Counted from the stretch's first letter, positions 25,823 through 35,384 are shown. The stretch: 64,000 nucleotides of DNA from Bradyrhizobium retamae (GCF_001440415.1 NZ_LLYA01000112.1:310001-374000); one strand, 5' to 3'. Numbers and translations: made by a program. The notes: generated by a model from the sequence alone, not told the origin.

Positions 25823-27550
25823 CTAAGGCAGCACCTCGCGGCGCTCGCTGAGCAGCGCGTCGGTCTCGGCGCGCTTGTCCTCCAGGAGCCCGGCCTGGGC
25901 GGCTTCGATCACCTTGTAGAGTTCGTGGGCGTCGCTGAGCCGCGTCACCGTCACGTAGTCGGCGCCGGCCTCGTAGAGGTCGTTGACGTTGGCCAGGATC
26001 TCCGCGGTGGCGACGATCTTGGCGGTCGGGTTGAGCGAGCGGACGTGCCGGACCAGCTTTTCGTTGTCGGCGCCCTTCAACAACGAATCCGGGATGCTGA
26101 GTATGATCAACTCGGCCTTGCCGACGCCGGCATGCACCAGCGTATCGACGTTGCTGATGTCGCCATAGACCACGTGCATGCCGCGGTCCGTCAAGGTCCT
26201 AAACACCAGCGGATTGAAGTCGATCACGGTGATCTGCTCCAGCGCCGCCGGATTGAGGCGCTCGATCTCGGCAACCAGGGCGCTGGCCGCGCGGAAGAAC
26301 CCGAGAATGACAATCCGGCGCGCCTCGCCGTGCCCGCCCTCGTGCCCTCCGTCGGCCTCATGCTTGTGATCGAGATCGCGCAAGCCGATCCGCTTCAGCG
26401 GACCGATCAGGCCGCGCGTGACCTGGTCGCTGCGGCCCATGACGAAGGTGCTCAGGACCGCCAGCACCACGAAGGCGAACGACGCCGCGCTCGACGTTTC
26501 CGGGCTGATATGGTGTGCCGTCACGCCGGTCTGGATCACGACCAGCGAGAATTCCGAAATCTGCGCCAGGTTGATCGCCGGCAACAGGCTCGCGCGCAGT
26601 CCCTGCTTCATCAGATAAAGCGGCGTGAACGTCGTCACCATGCGGCTGACGACGGTGAACGCCGCGATCGCGAGCGCCAGCCCGATCACCGACGCACCGG
26701 GGATCGGGATGGTCATGCCGAGCGAGACGAAGAACAGCGTGATGAAGAAGTCGCGCAGCGTCGTCACCTTGGCGGTGACGTCGAGCGCATAGGGGAATGT
26801 CGACAGCGATACGCCAGCAACCAGCGAGCCCATCTCGCGCGACAGGTGCAGCCTCTCCGCGATCTCGCCGATCAGGAAGCACCAGGCCAATGCGCCGAGC
26901 AGGATCAGCTCGGGCCGGCGCGCGATCTGGTGGAACAGCCACGGCAGCACATAGCGGCTGAGCACCAGCGCGGTCGCCACCAGCACGCCGACCCGGGCGA
27001 TCGACAAGAGGATCACGCTCACTTGCAGATTGTCGAGGCTCGGCTGCACCGCCAGGAACAGGATCGCGAAGACGTCCTGCAGCACCAGCACACCGAGCGT
27101 AATCCGCCCGGGCAGCGTGTCGAGCTCGCGCTTCTCGTACAGCACCTTGACGATGATGACCGTGCTCGACAGCGCGCAGGCGATGCAGAGATAGAGCGCG
27201 TCGAAATGCCCGCTCCCCATCGACAGGCCGATCCCGATAAAGAACAATATTCCGAGCAGGACGCCGCCGGCCAATTGCCCGCCCGCGGCAAACAGAATCA
27301 CCTTGCCGGCGCGCACGATCTTCTTCAGGTCGATTTCCAGCCCGATCATGAACAGCATGAAGATCAGGCCGAGTTCGGAGATGACGGTGATCGAATCCTG
27401 CGACTCGATCCACTTCATGCCGAATGGACCAATGACGAACCCGGCGATAAGGTAGGCCAAAATCAGTGGCTGCCGAGAAAAATGCGCCAGCAGGCCGAGC
27501 CCCCAGGCGAACAGGATGCATAAGGTGATATCGCGAATAAGCTCGTGCAT
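25823..27550 (-). CDS. CPA2-family monovalent cation:proton antiporter (KefB/YbaL-like)
   Basis: A 575-aa membrane protein. The N-terminal about 390 residues form about twelve helices of the Na+/H+ exchanger fold (ILAYLIAGFVIGPFG, GLIFMLFMIGLEIDL, FFITLFFVSLGMTIP, INLAQISEFSLV). A His/Gly/Glu-rich linker then leads to a C-terminal RCK/TrkA-N Rossmann domain (about 418-530). The usual GxGxxG of that domain reads ILGFFRAASAL, so NAD(H) binding may be altered. The ATG at 27550 (MHELIRDITL) begins the first helix. No KefF/KefG-type ancillary gene is adjacent. K+ or Na+ efflux is a family inference. Confidence 0.9.
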   Translation of the reverse strand: MHELIRDITLCILFAWGLGLLAHFSRQPLILAYLIAGFVIGPFGMKWIESQDSITVISELGLIFMLFMIGLEIDLKKIVRAGKVILFAAGGQLAGGVLLGILFFIGIGLSMGSGHFDALYLCIACALSSTVIIVKVLYEKRELDTLPGRITLGVLVLQDVFAILFLAVQPSLDNLQVSVILLSIARVGVLVATALVLSRYVLPWLFHQIARRPELILLGALAWCFLIGEIAERLHLSREMGSLVAGVSLSTFPYALDVTAKVTTLRDFFITLFFVSLGMTIPIPGASVIGLALAIAAFTVVSRMVTTFTPLYLMKQGLRASLLPAINLAQISEFSLVVIQTGVTAHHISPETSSAASFAFVVLAVLSTFVMGRSDQVTRGLIGPLKRIGLRDLDHKHEADGGHEGGHGEARRIVILGFFRAASALVAEIERLNPAALEQITVIDFNPLVFRTLTDRGMHVVYGDISNVDTLVHAGVGKAELIILSIPDSLLKGADNEKLVRHVRSLNPTAKIVATAEILANVNDLYEAGADYVTVTRLSDAHELYKVIEAAQAGLLEDKRAETDALLSERREVLP

Positions 27551-27608
27551 GGTTCCGGATTTCCCCCTTTTGCAACCTAGAGGTCTCGGCGCAAGGGTCA
27601 AACAAGCA

Positions 27609-27929
27609 ATGTGTCACAGCCATAGAATGGGGGCTTTTGTCGCGATTCTGGCCGTGTTGTCGATCCCTTACGCCCTCACCGCGAGCGCCCGGACCGCAGG
27701 CGGAATCGAACAGAATTTCGCAAACTCCCGCCCGCTGATCCCCGAGCGGATCGCCTATTTCGACACATCAGGCAAGATGGCGGGGAGCTACCTCAAGTCC
27801 CCGATTGCGTTAAAACCCCTCGCGACCGTCGATGTCTTCATCGCCGACGACGAGACGGAGAGCCGCCCGGTCGGCCCTCTCAACAAGAAACAAGATGGAG
27901 TGAACATTCATGTCTACCGCTTCCTTTGA
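27609..27929 (+). pseudogene. Probable remnant of a DUF3124-family secreted protein gene
   Basis: This is a 106-residue frame. A signal peptide (MGAFVAILAVLSIPYALTASA) is followed by NSRPLIPERIAYFDTSGK and SYLKSPIALKPLATVDVFI, which match the centre of DUF3124 (the YYDTxGK...Y...PxxLxPLATxxFVV pattern). The family's N-terminal strand region before this core and the conserved GGSGANFxVEW region after it are both missing. After IADDETE the frame becomes unrelated and stops inside the next gene's start. I read it as a gene with internal and 3' deletions; a short functional variant is possible. Confidence 0.5.
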
Positions 27930-29151
27930 TTTTGCGTCCTTGCTGCCCGCCGGATTGCCGGCGCCGGCAGCGCGGTGGACCGGCCTTGCCAGATACAGCT
28001 TTGTCGGCGGCAACAATGATCCCGAGCAGGTTCCGGTCGATGGCCTGATCGACGCCGTCAATACCGTACTCCGGCGCGAGGGCAAGACGCTCGCGACCTA
28101 CGGCCTCGCCAGCGGCCCGCAGGGCTATCGCCCCTTGCGCGAATTCCTCAGTGCGAAACTCAAGCGCGACGCCGGCATCGCCTGCATTGCCGACGATATC
28201 ATGATCGTCTCCGGTTCGCTGCAGGCGCTCGATCTCGTCAATCAAACCTTGCTGGCGCGCGGCGACACCGTGCTGGTCGAGCAGGAGACCTATCAGGGCG
28301 CGCTGACCCGGCTGACGCGGCTTGGTGTCAAGGCGATCGGCATCCCTCTCGACGAGCAGGGCATGCGGATGGATGCGCTGGCGGCAGCCCTTGCCGACCA
28401 TAAAAGCCGCGGCATCACGCCGAAATATATCTACACCATCCCGACCGTGCAGAACCCGACCGGCAGCATCCTGCCGGAGGCGCGGCGCGCCGAGATGCTG
28501 AAACTGTCGCAGCAATATGGCGTGCCGATTTTCGAGGACGATTGCTACGCCGACCTGATCTGGGCCGGCAAACGTCCGCCCGCGATCTACGCCATGAGCA
28601 AGCATGGCGGCGTCATCCACATCGGCTCGTTCTCGAAGTCGATCGCGCCGGCGCTGCGGGTCGGCTTCATCGTGGCCCCCTGGGAGATGATGTCGCGGAT
28701 GCTGGCGCTGAAGACCGACGCCGGAAGCGGCGCGCTGGAGCAGATGGTGCTGGCCGAGTATTGCGCGCCGCATTTTTCGACCCACGTGCCGAAGCTGACT
28801 CGCGGCCTGCGCGCCAAGCTCGACACGCTGATGGAAGCGCTCAGCGAGCAGTTCGGCACCTCGGCCGATTTCGAGGAGCCCGAGGGCGGCATCTTCCTGT
28901 GGGTGAAGCTGCCCGACAATGTCGACACGCTAAAACTCTATCAGGCCGCGCTTGCCGCAGGCGTCGCCATCAATCCGGGGCCTGAATGGTCGACCGACAA
29001 GGCCTATGCCGGCAGCCGGCTGCGGCTGTGCTTCGCAAGTCCCTCGCATGAACAGATCCGCGAGGGCGTCGCCGTGCTCGCCGAAGTCTGCCGCAAGGAG
29101 TTCGGCGTGCCGGCACGGATCGCGAATGTGGAGAAGCGGGTGCGGAGTTGA
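27910..29151 (+). CDS. PLP-dependent aminotransferase (MocR/2-aminoadipate aminotransferase-like, no HTH)
   Basis: A 413-aa fold-type I aminotransferase. The PLP Lys243 is in GSFSKSIAPALRVGF, with TIPTVQNPTGSIL and FEDDCYADL as the cofactor-contacting segments. It lacks the N-terminal GntR helix-turn-helix of MocR regulators, so it is an enzyme of the AroH/LysN class acting on an amino acid such as 2-aminoadipate, aromatic or branched-chain. GGAG lies nine bases before the ATG, inside the end of the DUF3124 remnant. It stands alone, with its convergent neighbour 15 bases away. Confidence 0.9.
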   Translation: MSTASFDFASLLPAGLPAPAARWTGLARYSFVGGNNDPEQVPVDGLIDAVNTVLRREGKTLATYGLASGPQGYRPLREFLSAKLKRDAGIACIADDIMIVSGSLQALDLVNQTLLARGDTVLVEQETYQGALTRLTRLGVKAIGIPLDEQGMRMDALAAALADHKSRGITPKYIYTIPTVQNPTGSILPEARRAEMLKLSQQYGVPIFEDDCYADLIWAGKRPPAIYAMSKHGGVIHIGSFSKSIAPALRVGFIVAPWEMMSRMLALKTDAGSGALEQMVLAEYCAPHFSTHVPKLTRGLRAKLDTLMEALSEQFGTSADFEEPEGGIFLWVKLPDNVDTLKLYQAALAAGVAINPGPEWSTDKAYAGSRLRLCFASPSHEQIREGVAVLAEVCRKEFGVPARIANVEKRVRS

Positions 29152-29166
29152 GCCGTGGCTGGTGTC

Positions 29167-30153
29167 CTATTCAGCCTTGATGCCGGCCTCGGTAATCAGC
29201 CTGCCCCATTTCACGCTTTCGCTCTGGATGAATTTTGCAAATGCCTCAGGCGAGGTGGGCGCGGGTTCGGCGCCGAGAACGCGGATTTTCTCGATCGCCG
29301 CGGGATCGCTCAACGCCTTCACGAAGGCGGCATTCAGCGTTTTGATGACGTCGGGCGGCGTGCCGGCGGGCGCGACGATGCCGAACCAGCCGACGGATTC
29401 GAATCCGGAGAGGCCCTGCTCCGCCAGCGTCGGAACATCGGGCAGGAAGGCCACGCGTTTCGCGGCGGAAACTCCGAGCGCCTTCAACTTGCCGTCGCCG
29501 ATCAACTGCTTGGATGCAGGGATATCCAGCACGGCCAGCGGGACATGGCCGGCAAGAACATCCGTCGTCGCCGGCGCGGTGCCGCGATAAGCGATCAACT
29601 GAATTCCGACACCGGCCTTCTGGTTGAACAAGGCCGAGGTCAGGTGCATCGCCGTGCCATTGCCGCCATGGCCGATCGACAGGCCCGCCGTTTGAGCCTT
29701 GGCCTTGGCAATGACATCGGCGACAGAGGCAATGGCCGATTGTTGCGAAGACACCAGCACGAACGGGATTTCCGCCAGCAAGGTGACCGGCGCCAGATCC
29801 TTGATCGGATCGAACGCCATCGCGGCGCGGTTGAGATGGGGATTGACGGTCAGCACGCCGGCTGCGGCCACCCCGAGCGTGTAGCCATCAGGCGCTGCCT
29901 GCGCCACCGCGCCGATCCCGATATTGCCGCCCGCGCCCGCCCTGTTCTCGATAACAATAGGCTGACGCAGCGTTTCCGAAAGCAGGGGCTGCAGGGCGCG
30001 GATTACGATATCGGCACTGCCGCCGGGCGGAAACGTCACGATGATCTTGATGGGTTGATCGGGATATGCGTTTGCTGCTTCAATCGCCGACAACGACAGC
30101 GACAAAGCAACAACAAGGGTACGGATCATGCCTTGCCGGATCGACGGAAACAT
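29167..30153 (-). CDS. Bug-family (tripartite tricarboxylate transporter type) periplasmic binding protein
   Basis: A 328-aa exported protein with a signal peptide ending near IEAANA. The Bug pattern is clear: YPDQPIKIIVTFPPGGSADI, ENRAGAGGNIG, DGYTLGVAAAG, and GVSAAKRVAFLPDVPTLAEQGL. Members bind carboxylates or aromatic acids. No TctA/TctB membrane genes are near, which is normal for the large Bug family. The ATG at 30153 is preceded by a G-rich ribosome site. The divergent flavin monooxygenase suggests a shared aromatic or carboxylate substrate (inference). Confidence 0.9.
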   Translation of the reverse strand: MFPSIRQGMIRTLVVALSLSLSAIEAANAYPDQPIKIIVTFPPGGSADIVIRALQPLLSETLRQPIVIENRAGAGGNIGIGAVAQAAPDGYTLGVAAAGVLTVNPHLNRAAMAFDPIKDLAPVTLLAEIPFVLVSSQQSAIASVADVIAKAKAQTAGLSIGHGGNGTAMHLTSALFNQKAGVGIQLIAYRGTAPATTDVLAGHVPLAVLDIPASKQLIGDGKLKALGVSAAKRVAFLPDVPTLAEQGLSGFESVGWFGIVAPAGTPPDVIKTLNAAFVKALSDPAAIEKIRVLGAEPAPTSPEAFAKFIQSESVKWGRLITEAGIKAE

Positions 30154-30233
30154 TGAGGGTCCCCCGATGATGTCTGTGGCGCTCAGTAATGCATGATCGT
30201 CCCAATGCAGCAAGCGACAAGGCGGCAAGTGAC

Positions 30234-31892
30234 ATGGTGAAGACCAGCGTTCTCGTGGTCGGCGGCGGTCCGGTTGGTCTCACTTTGGCAATGGACCTCG
30301 CATCGCGGGGAATATCCGTCACTGTCGTGGAGACACGCGCCGCCGGCGAGCCCCCGAGCGTGAAATGCAACCACGTCTCGTCGCGCTCGATGGAGATCTT
30401 TCGCAGGATCGGCCTGGCGCAGAAGCTGCGCGACGCCGGATTGCCGGCCGACTATCCGAACGATTGCTCTTACCGCACCACGGCAACGGGCATCGAACTC
30501 TCGCGTATCCTCATTCCCTGCCGGCGCGATCGCTATAGCGCCACCGGCGGACCAGACACCGGTTGGCCGACGGCCGAGCCGCCGCACCGGATCAACCAGA
30601 TCTATATGGAACCCGTGCTGTTCGCCCACGCCGCCGCCATCGACGGGCTGCAGATTCTGAACCGCACCGCATTCGAGGATTTCTGCGAAGTCGATGAGGG
30701 TGTCGTTGCAACCGTCCGCAACCTCGATACCGGAGCCGCCTTTCAGATTCACGCCGATTTCATCGTTGGCTGCGACGGGGCGCGGTCGCTGGTTCGCAAG
30801 ACGATCGACGCCAATCTGCAGGGAACGCCGATCATCCAGCGCGTACAGTCGACCTACATCCGCGCGCCCGCCCTGCTCGGCCTGATGGACCGGCCCGCCT
30901 GGATGACGCTGTCGCTCAATCCGCGGCGCTGTGGCACGGTTGTCGCAATCGACGGCCGCGAGAATTGGCTGATCCACAATCATCTCAATCGCGAGGATGA
31001 GACCTTCGAATCCGTCGATCGCGATGCCTCGATCCGCGCCATCCTCGGCGTCGGCCCCGACTTCGAATACGAGATTCTGAGCAAGGAGGACTGGGTCGGC
31101 CGCCGCCTCGTCGCCGACCGGTTTCGCAAGGGACGCGTGTTCATCTGCGGCGATGCCGCGCATTTATGGATGCCCTACGCCGGCTACGGCATGAACGCCG
31201 GGATCGCAGACGGAACGAACCTCGCATGGCTGCTCGCCGCCTATCTGCAGGGCTGGGCCGACATCGCCATCCTCGACGCCTATGAGGCCGAGCGCCTGCC
31301 GATCACCGAACAAGTGTCGCGCTTTGCGATGGAGATGGCCGGCAAGGTCCTGAGCCAGCGCCGCACCGTTCCTGATGCCATCGAGCAGCCGGGGCCGGAG
31401 GGCGACGCCATCCGCAAGCAGGTAGGGCAAGCGGCTTATGACCTGAACGTGCAGCAATATTGCTGTGCCGGCCTCAACTTCGGGTACTTCTACGATCGCT
31501 CTCCGATCATCGCCTATGACGGCGCCGGGCATCCGGGTTTTACGATGGCGGACTTCACGCCGTCCTCGACGCCGGGATGCCGGCTTCCGTTCGCGAAATT
31601 GCCGGACGGACGGCCCGTCTATGATGCGTTGGGTCCGGGCTACACGCTTTTGCGGTACGATCCGGGTGTCGTGGTTGCGCCCTTGACCGATGCGATGCGC
31701 GCCAATGGCGTCCCGTTTGAAATCGTCGATGTACCCGGCGACCAAGCGCCGCCGCCCGGCGGCCACAAACTCATCCTTGCGCGTACCGACCAGCACGTCG
31801 CCTGGCGGGGCGATGCTATCCCCGATGATCTCGAGCCGCTCGTCAGGAAGCTGCTCGGCCGAACCGATGGGCTCGCCTTCGCTTCAGCCTGA
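30234..31892 (+). CDS. FAD-dependent aromatic monooxygenase (PheA/TfdB type)
   Basis: A 552-aa flavin hydroxylase. The FAD motif VLVVGGGPVGLTLAMDLA is at the N-terminus, the DG motif is in VGCDGARSLVRK, and the second FAD motif is GDAAHLWMPYAGYGMNAG. The C-terminal thioredoxin-like extension (PGFTMADFTPSS onward) is usual for phenol-hydroxylase-like members. It would hydroxylate an aromatic ring with NAD(P)H and O2. Start: ATG at 30234 (MVKTSVLVV) puts the FAD motif in the usual place; ATG at 30189 would overlap the divergent Bug gene's leader. Substrate is unknown. Confidence 0.9.
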   Translation: MVKTSVLVVGGGPVGLTLAMDLASRGISVTVVETRAAGEPPSVKCNHVSSRSMEIFRRIGLAQKLRDAGLPADYPNDCSYRTTATGIELSRILIPCRRDRYSATGGPDTGWPTAEPPHRINQIYMEPVLFAHAAAIDGLQILNRTAFEDFCEVDEGVVATVRNLDTGAAFQIHADFIVGCDGARSLVRKTIDANLQGTPIIQRVQSTYIRAPALLGLMDRPAWMTLSLNPRRCGTVVAIDGRENWLIHNHLNREDETFESVDRDASIRAILGVGPDFEYEILSKEDWVGRRLVADRFRKGRVFICGDAAHLWMPYAGYGMNAGIADGTNLAWLLAAYLQGWADIAILDAYEAERLPITEQVSRFAMEMAGKVLSQRRTVPDAIEQPGPEGDAIRKQVGQAAYDLNVQQYCCAGLNFGYFYDRSPIIAYDGAGHPGFTMADFTPSSTPGCRLPFAKLPDGRPVYDALGPGYTLLRYDPGVVVAPLTDAMRANGVPFEIVDVPGDQAPPPGGHKLILARTDQHVAWRGDAIPDDLEPLVRKLLGRTDGLAFASA

Positions 31893-31901
31893 GACGATTC
31901 C

Positions 31902-33182
31902 TCACCGCACCGCGAACGGCGCCTGATAGGGTCGGCCGAACGGCACGCCGTTGATCACGGTCTGCACGGGCTTGAGCAACAGCTTGCCCTCGCGCTTGTT
32001 GTTGCGGGTGTCGACGAACGAGGTCTGCGCCTCCACCAGATCCAGGATGGCGACGTCGCCGGGTGCGCCGATCTGCAGCGTGCCGATCTTGGGCGCGCGG
32101 TTGATGATTTTCGCCGGCGTCGATGTCGCCGCCGCCACCACCTGCTCCAATGTAAGGCCGAGCGTGATGAATTTGCTCATCACATTCGGCAAATACGGCA
32201 TGCCCGGCGAGTTGCCGGAGAAGACGTGGATGTCGGAGGAAATCGTATCCGGCGTGCAGCCAGCGGGAAGCGCGACCTCCGCCACCGTGAAATCGAAGCT
32301 GCCGCCGCCATGGCCGACGTCGAACATCACGCCGCGCCGCTTGGCGGCGAGCGCTGCCGGCAGCAGCTTGCCGTCCTGAACGATGTTGGTGAAGACGCCG
32401 CCGATGTTCGGCGCGCCGGAATAGGCATGCGTCAGCACGTCGCCCGGCCGCATCAGGTCGAGAATCTCCGACATCAGCTCCTTGGTCTCGACGCCGCCGA
32501 TATGCACCATCATCTTGGCCGGCCAGCCGCACATTTCGCAGGCCTTGATGCCGCGCTTCAGCGGCTCCAGCCCGTGCCTGGCGATCACGTTCTCCGACAT
32601 CCTGACCTTCACGCCGAGCAGGAAGTCCGGATTTTCCGCAAGCGCCATCGCGCAGGCATCTACCTGGGCGTAGTCAATGTTGTAGAGCTCGGCTACCGGG
32701 AAACCGGACAGGCCGTTGTTGGCGATGTGGACGAAGGCGTAAATTCGCGCCCGCGATTGCGCCACGATGTAACGCCGCAGCGCCGCGAGATTGTTGACGC
32801 CGGCATCGCCTGCCGACACCACCGTGGTGGTGGCCTGGGCCTGCACCAGCTCGTCGGCGGGAATGCCGATCGCCGAACCATAGGGGTAGACGTGCGAATG
32901 CAGATCGATCAGGCCGGGCGTCACCAGCTTGCCTGAGGCATCGATGGTCTTGGCGGCGCGCGCGGCCGGAATCTCGTTCTCGACGGCCTCGATCATGCCC
33001 CAGCGGATACCGATATCGCGCTTGCCCTTGAGCGACTGACTCGGATCGAGCACGTCGCCGCCCTTGATCACGAGGTCGAACTTGTCATTCGGCCCCATCG
33101 CGCCATGGGCGCTTCCGGACATCGCTGCGACCGCGGCCGATCCTGTCAGGCTCAGGAAATGACGGCGTGAAACCCCGCTCAT
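31902..33182 (-). CDS. Amidohydrolase/deacetylase family metallohydrolase with Tat signal
   Basis: A 426-aa amidohydrolase-superfamily enzyme. A twin-arginine signal (SRRHFLSLTG) starts the protein, so it is exported folded. Metal-site motifs appear in order: LIDLHSHVYPYG (HxH), the candidate carbamylated Lys in LLGVKVRM, MVHIGG, LTHAYSG, and ISSDIHVF. This order fits the dihydroorotase-like N-acyl-amino-acid deacetylase/enamidase group. ATG at 33182 is chosen because it starts the Tat signal; longer frames upstream are non-coding in character. It is convergent with the monooxygenase after nine bases. Substrate is unknown. Confidence 0.88.
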   Translation of the reverse strand: MSGVSRRHFLSLTGSAAVAAMSGSAHGAMGPNDKFDLVIKGGDVLDPSQSLKGKRDIGIRWGMIEAVENEIPAARAAKTIDASGKLVTPGLIDLHSHVYPYGSAIGIPADELVQAQATTTVVSAGDAGVNNLAALRRYIVAQSRARIYAFVHIANNGLSGFPVAELYNIDYAQVDACAMALAENPDFLLGVKVRMSENVIARHGLEPLKRGIKACEMCGWPAKMMVHIGGVETKELMSEILDLMRPGDVLTHAYSGAPNIGGVFTNIVQDGKLLPAALAAKRRGVMFDVGHGGGSFDFTVAEVALPAGCTPDTISSDIHVFSGNSPGMPYLPNVMSKFITLGLTLEQVVAAATSTPAKIINRAPKIGTLQIGAPGDVAILDLVEAQTSFVDTRNNKREGKLLLKPVQTVINGVPFGRPYQAPFAVR

Positions 33183-33518
33183 GGCAGCCTCCCCAATTTG
33201 ATTTGTTATGGCGCGATGATGCGCCCGCTCCCAGCCTTCCGCAAGCAAGAGTAAAACCTGCCCATCCTCGTCCCACGCTGGATTGAAGCGCCGCGCTGCC
33301 GGTTTCCAGTGGGCGCTCACTGCATCGACGTTCACAGCTTTACCTCTCGCGGGCGCACGCATGCGAGACACGGCCACAACAAAAGAAGCGATCGGACAAT
33401 GATCGATTCGGGCTGCATCGCACACGCGTCTGAACATGCGTTCAGAATTCTCTTCAAGTTCCGCGGGAACGTTGTGCAAAATCTGATGTTCTATCCTCGC
33501 TCAATTGAGGAGGATTGG
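33183..33518. other. Divergent intergenic region with candidate EcfG promoter
   Basis: This region lies between the amidohydrolase and the small His-rich gene. Besides the EcfG-type promoter listed separately, it contains the short palindrome CTGAA-CATGCG-TTCAG near 33430-33445. Nothing else was recognised. Confidence 0.5.
33466..33490 (+). promoter_or_regulatory. Candidate EcfG (general stress response) promoter
   Basis: GGAAC (33466-33470) and GTT (33488-33490) are separated by 17 bases, the alphaproteobacterial EcfG consensus GGAAC-N16/17-GTT. The predicted start of transcription (about 33497) lies a few bases before the strong GAGGAGGA ribosome-binding site of the small secreted protein gene. 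Confidence 0.55.
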
Positions 33519-33743
33519 ATGAAGAAGCTTGGATACGTCATTGCCGCACTCGGCGCGCTTATCATTGCGGCGCCGTCGATTGCGGGCGCCGAGACCGTCG
33601 TGATCAAGAAGCGCGGCTACCATGTAGGACACCATCACCACCATCACGGCGCGCGTGCCGAATTCAGGCGACATCGCGGATGGCATCGCGGACACCATCA
33701 TGGCCACAGGACCGTGGTCATCAAGAAGAAGTATCGTTACTGA
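33519..33743 (+). CDS. Small secreted His/Arg-rich protein
   Basis: A 74-aa protein with a clean signal peptide (MKKLGYVIAALGALIIAAPS then IAGA). The mature part of about 50 residues starts with ETVVIKKRGYHVG and contains a run of six His, several HRGWHRGH-type His/Arg pairs, and ends in TVVIKKKYRY. The VVIKK motif occurs at both ends of the mature chain. Such rhizobial proteins have no proven role; metal or envelope binding is a guess. GAGGAGGA precedes the ATG. The candidate EcfG promoter suggests stress induction. Confidence 0.78.
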   Translation: MKKLGYVIAALGALIIAAPSIAGAETVVIKKRGYHVGHHHHHHGARAEFRRHRGWHRGHHHGHRTVVIKKKYRY

Positions 33744-33790
33744 CGCCTCGGATCGGGGCACGTGTTCGGTCCAGATGCCCCCAAACGAAA

Positions 33791-33823
33791 AATGGCCCCT
33801 CGCGGGGCCATTCTCTTTGTTTT
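33791..33823. terminator. Bidirectional intrinsic terminator
   Basis: A perfect 9-base stem AATGGCCCC/GGGGCCATT with a TCGC loop. On the plus strand it is followed by CTCTTTGTTTT, ending the small His-rich gene. On the minus strand it is followed by a T-run (TTTTCG), ending the thiolase gene. Confidence 0.9.
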
Positions 33824-33847
33824 GCGTGTCGCTGCGTTCGAAAAATC

Positions 33848-35020
33848 TCAGCTATAGATCTCGAACAGGCCGGCGCCGCCCTGGCCGCCGCCGATGCACA
33901 TCGTGACGACGCCCCACTTGGCCTTCCGCCGACGGCCTTCCTGCAGGATGTGGCCGGTGAGACGCGCACCGGTCATGCCGAAGGGATGGCCGATCGCGAT
34001 CGAGCCGCCGTTGACATTGTACTTCTCCGGATCGATGCCGAGCTTGTCGCGCGAATAGAGGCACTGGCTGGCGAAGGCTTCGTTGAGCTCCCAGAGATCG
34101 ATGTCGTCGATCTTCAGACCATGACGTTTCAGAAGTTTTGGCACGGCGTAGATCGGGCCGATGCCCATCTCGTCCGGCTCGCAGCCCGCCGCCGCCCAGG
34201 CGACGAAGCGGCCCATAGGGTTGAGACCGCGCTTCTCGGCATCCTTGGCTTCCATCAGAACGACCGCCGCCGCGCCATCCGAAAGCTGGCTGGCGTTGCC
34301 GGCGGTGACGTACTTGCCCGGGCCCTTGACCGGCTCGAGCTTGCCAAGGCCTTCCATCGTCGTGTCGGGACGATTGCACTCGTCGCGGTCGACGGTGTAG
34401 TCGACGATGCTCTCCGCCTTGGTCTGCTTGTCGACCACCTTCATCTTGGTCTTCATCGGGACGATTTCGTCCTTGAACTTGTTGGCCTGCTGGGCGGCGG
34501 CCATGCGGCGCTGCGATTCCAGCGAGTACTCGTCCTGATATTCACGGCTGAGCTTGTAGCGCTCGGCAACGATATCGGCGGTATCGATCATCGCCATGAA
34601 GATATCGGGCGCGACCTTGAGCAGGTCCGGATCGATCGATTCCTTGGGCGAGCCGCCGCCGGGGATCGAGATGCTCTCGACGCCGCCGGCCACGATGCAG
34701 TCAGCTCCGTCAGAGCGGATCGAGTTGGCGGCCATCGCGATGGTCTGCAGGCCGGAGGAGCAGAAGCGGTTCACCGAGACGCCGGCGGTCGACTTCGGCA
34801 ATCCCGCGAGCAGCGCGGCCTGGCGGCCGATATTCGGCGCGCCATGCGCGCAATTGCCGAGATAGCAGTCCTCGACATATTCCTTGTCGACGCCGGCGCG
34901 CTCGACGGCGTGCTTGATGGCGTGAGCCGCCATCGACATCGGCGGGGTGATGTTGAACCCGCCGCGGCCGGACTTCGCCAGCCCCGTACGTGCATAGGAA
35001 ACGATGACAGCTTCACGCAT
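33848..35020 (-). CDS. Acetyl-CoA C-acyltransferase (thiolase)
   Basis: A 390-aa thiolase. The acylated nucleophile Cys87 is in [12 protein letters not shown]. The catalytic His is in [19 protein letters not shown], and the second Cys is in [17 protein letters not shown]. Degradative (FadA-like) or biosynthetic (PhaA/AtoB-like) use cannot be decided from sequence alone. AGGGAGGTC-type sequence precedes the ATG. No other beta-oxidation gene is adjacent, so it is a single-gene unit ended by a strong terminator. Confidence 0.94.
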   Translation of the reverse strand: MREAVIVSYARTGLAKSGRGGFNITPPMSMAAHAIKHAVERAGVDKEYVEDCYLGNCAHGAPNIGRQAALLAGLPKSTAGVSVNRFCSSGLQTIAMAANSIRSDGADCIVAGGVESISIPGGGSPKESIDPDLLKVAPDIFMAMIDTADIVAERYKLSREYQDEYSLESQRRMAAAQQANKFKDEIVPMKTKMKVVDKQTKAESIVDYTVDRDECNRPDTTMEGLGKLEPVKGPGKYVTAGNASQLSDGAAAVVLMEAKDAEKRGLNPMGRFVAWAAAGCEPDEMGIGPIYAVPKLLKRHGLKIDDIDLWELNEAFASQCLYSRDKLGIDPEKYNVNGGSIAIGHPFGMTGARLTGHILQEGRRRKAKWGVVTMCIGGGQGGAGLFEIYS

Positions 35021-35384
35021 TTGAAAGACCTCCCTTTGATGCGATCCAGTATGGACTGGAGCCGCGGCGGTGTGTAGCGAAAACCCGAATTCCGGCGGAC
35101 GGAACAGAATGAATCGCAGGCCGGCTCAAGGCCGGGATTTGCACACTGCCTGTCCGTCGGCAAGGCCACGTTGGCTTCCCGCCGCGTTAAGCCGACGCGC
35201 GACGCTCCATCTATTTCACTGAGCGAAATTGACCTCTGGAGATCGCCGCGCGAAAGGCAATCAGGACCAAGTCCGGGGTGCGATGGTAAGGGCGTTCGCC
35301 GCCGTGCTCGGGGGTGATCATCGCCCTCTCCGTGCAAATCGTGGTCGGCTTCTATCTGCTGGTGCGCCCCCTAACAACGCCGCC
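35021..35384. other. Intergenic region upstream of the thiolase gene
   Basis: 364 bases between the thiolase start and the end of the broken phoD, both on the minus strand. The thiolase promoter should lie here. No terminator or repeat was recognised, and a short hydrophobic frame near 35314 is not convincing. Confidence 0.4.

Noticed and set aside
25697..27523. 608-aa plus-strand frame opposite the CPA2 antiporter
   Set aside because: It mirrors a well-conserved membrane protein and is rich in Gln, Arg, Asp and His from the complement of hydrophobic codons.
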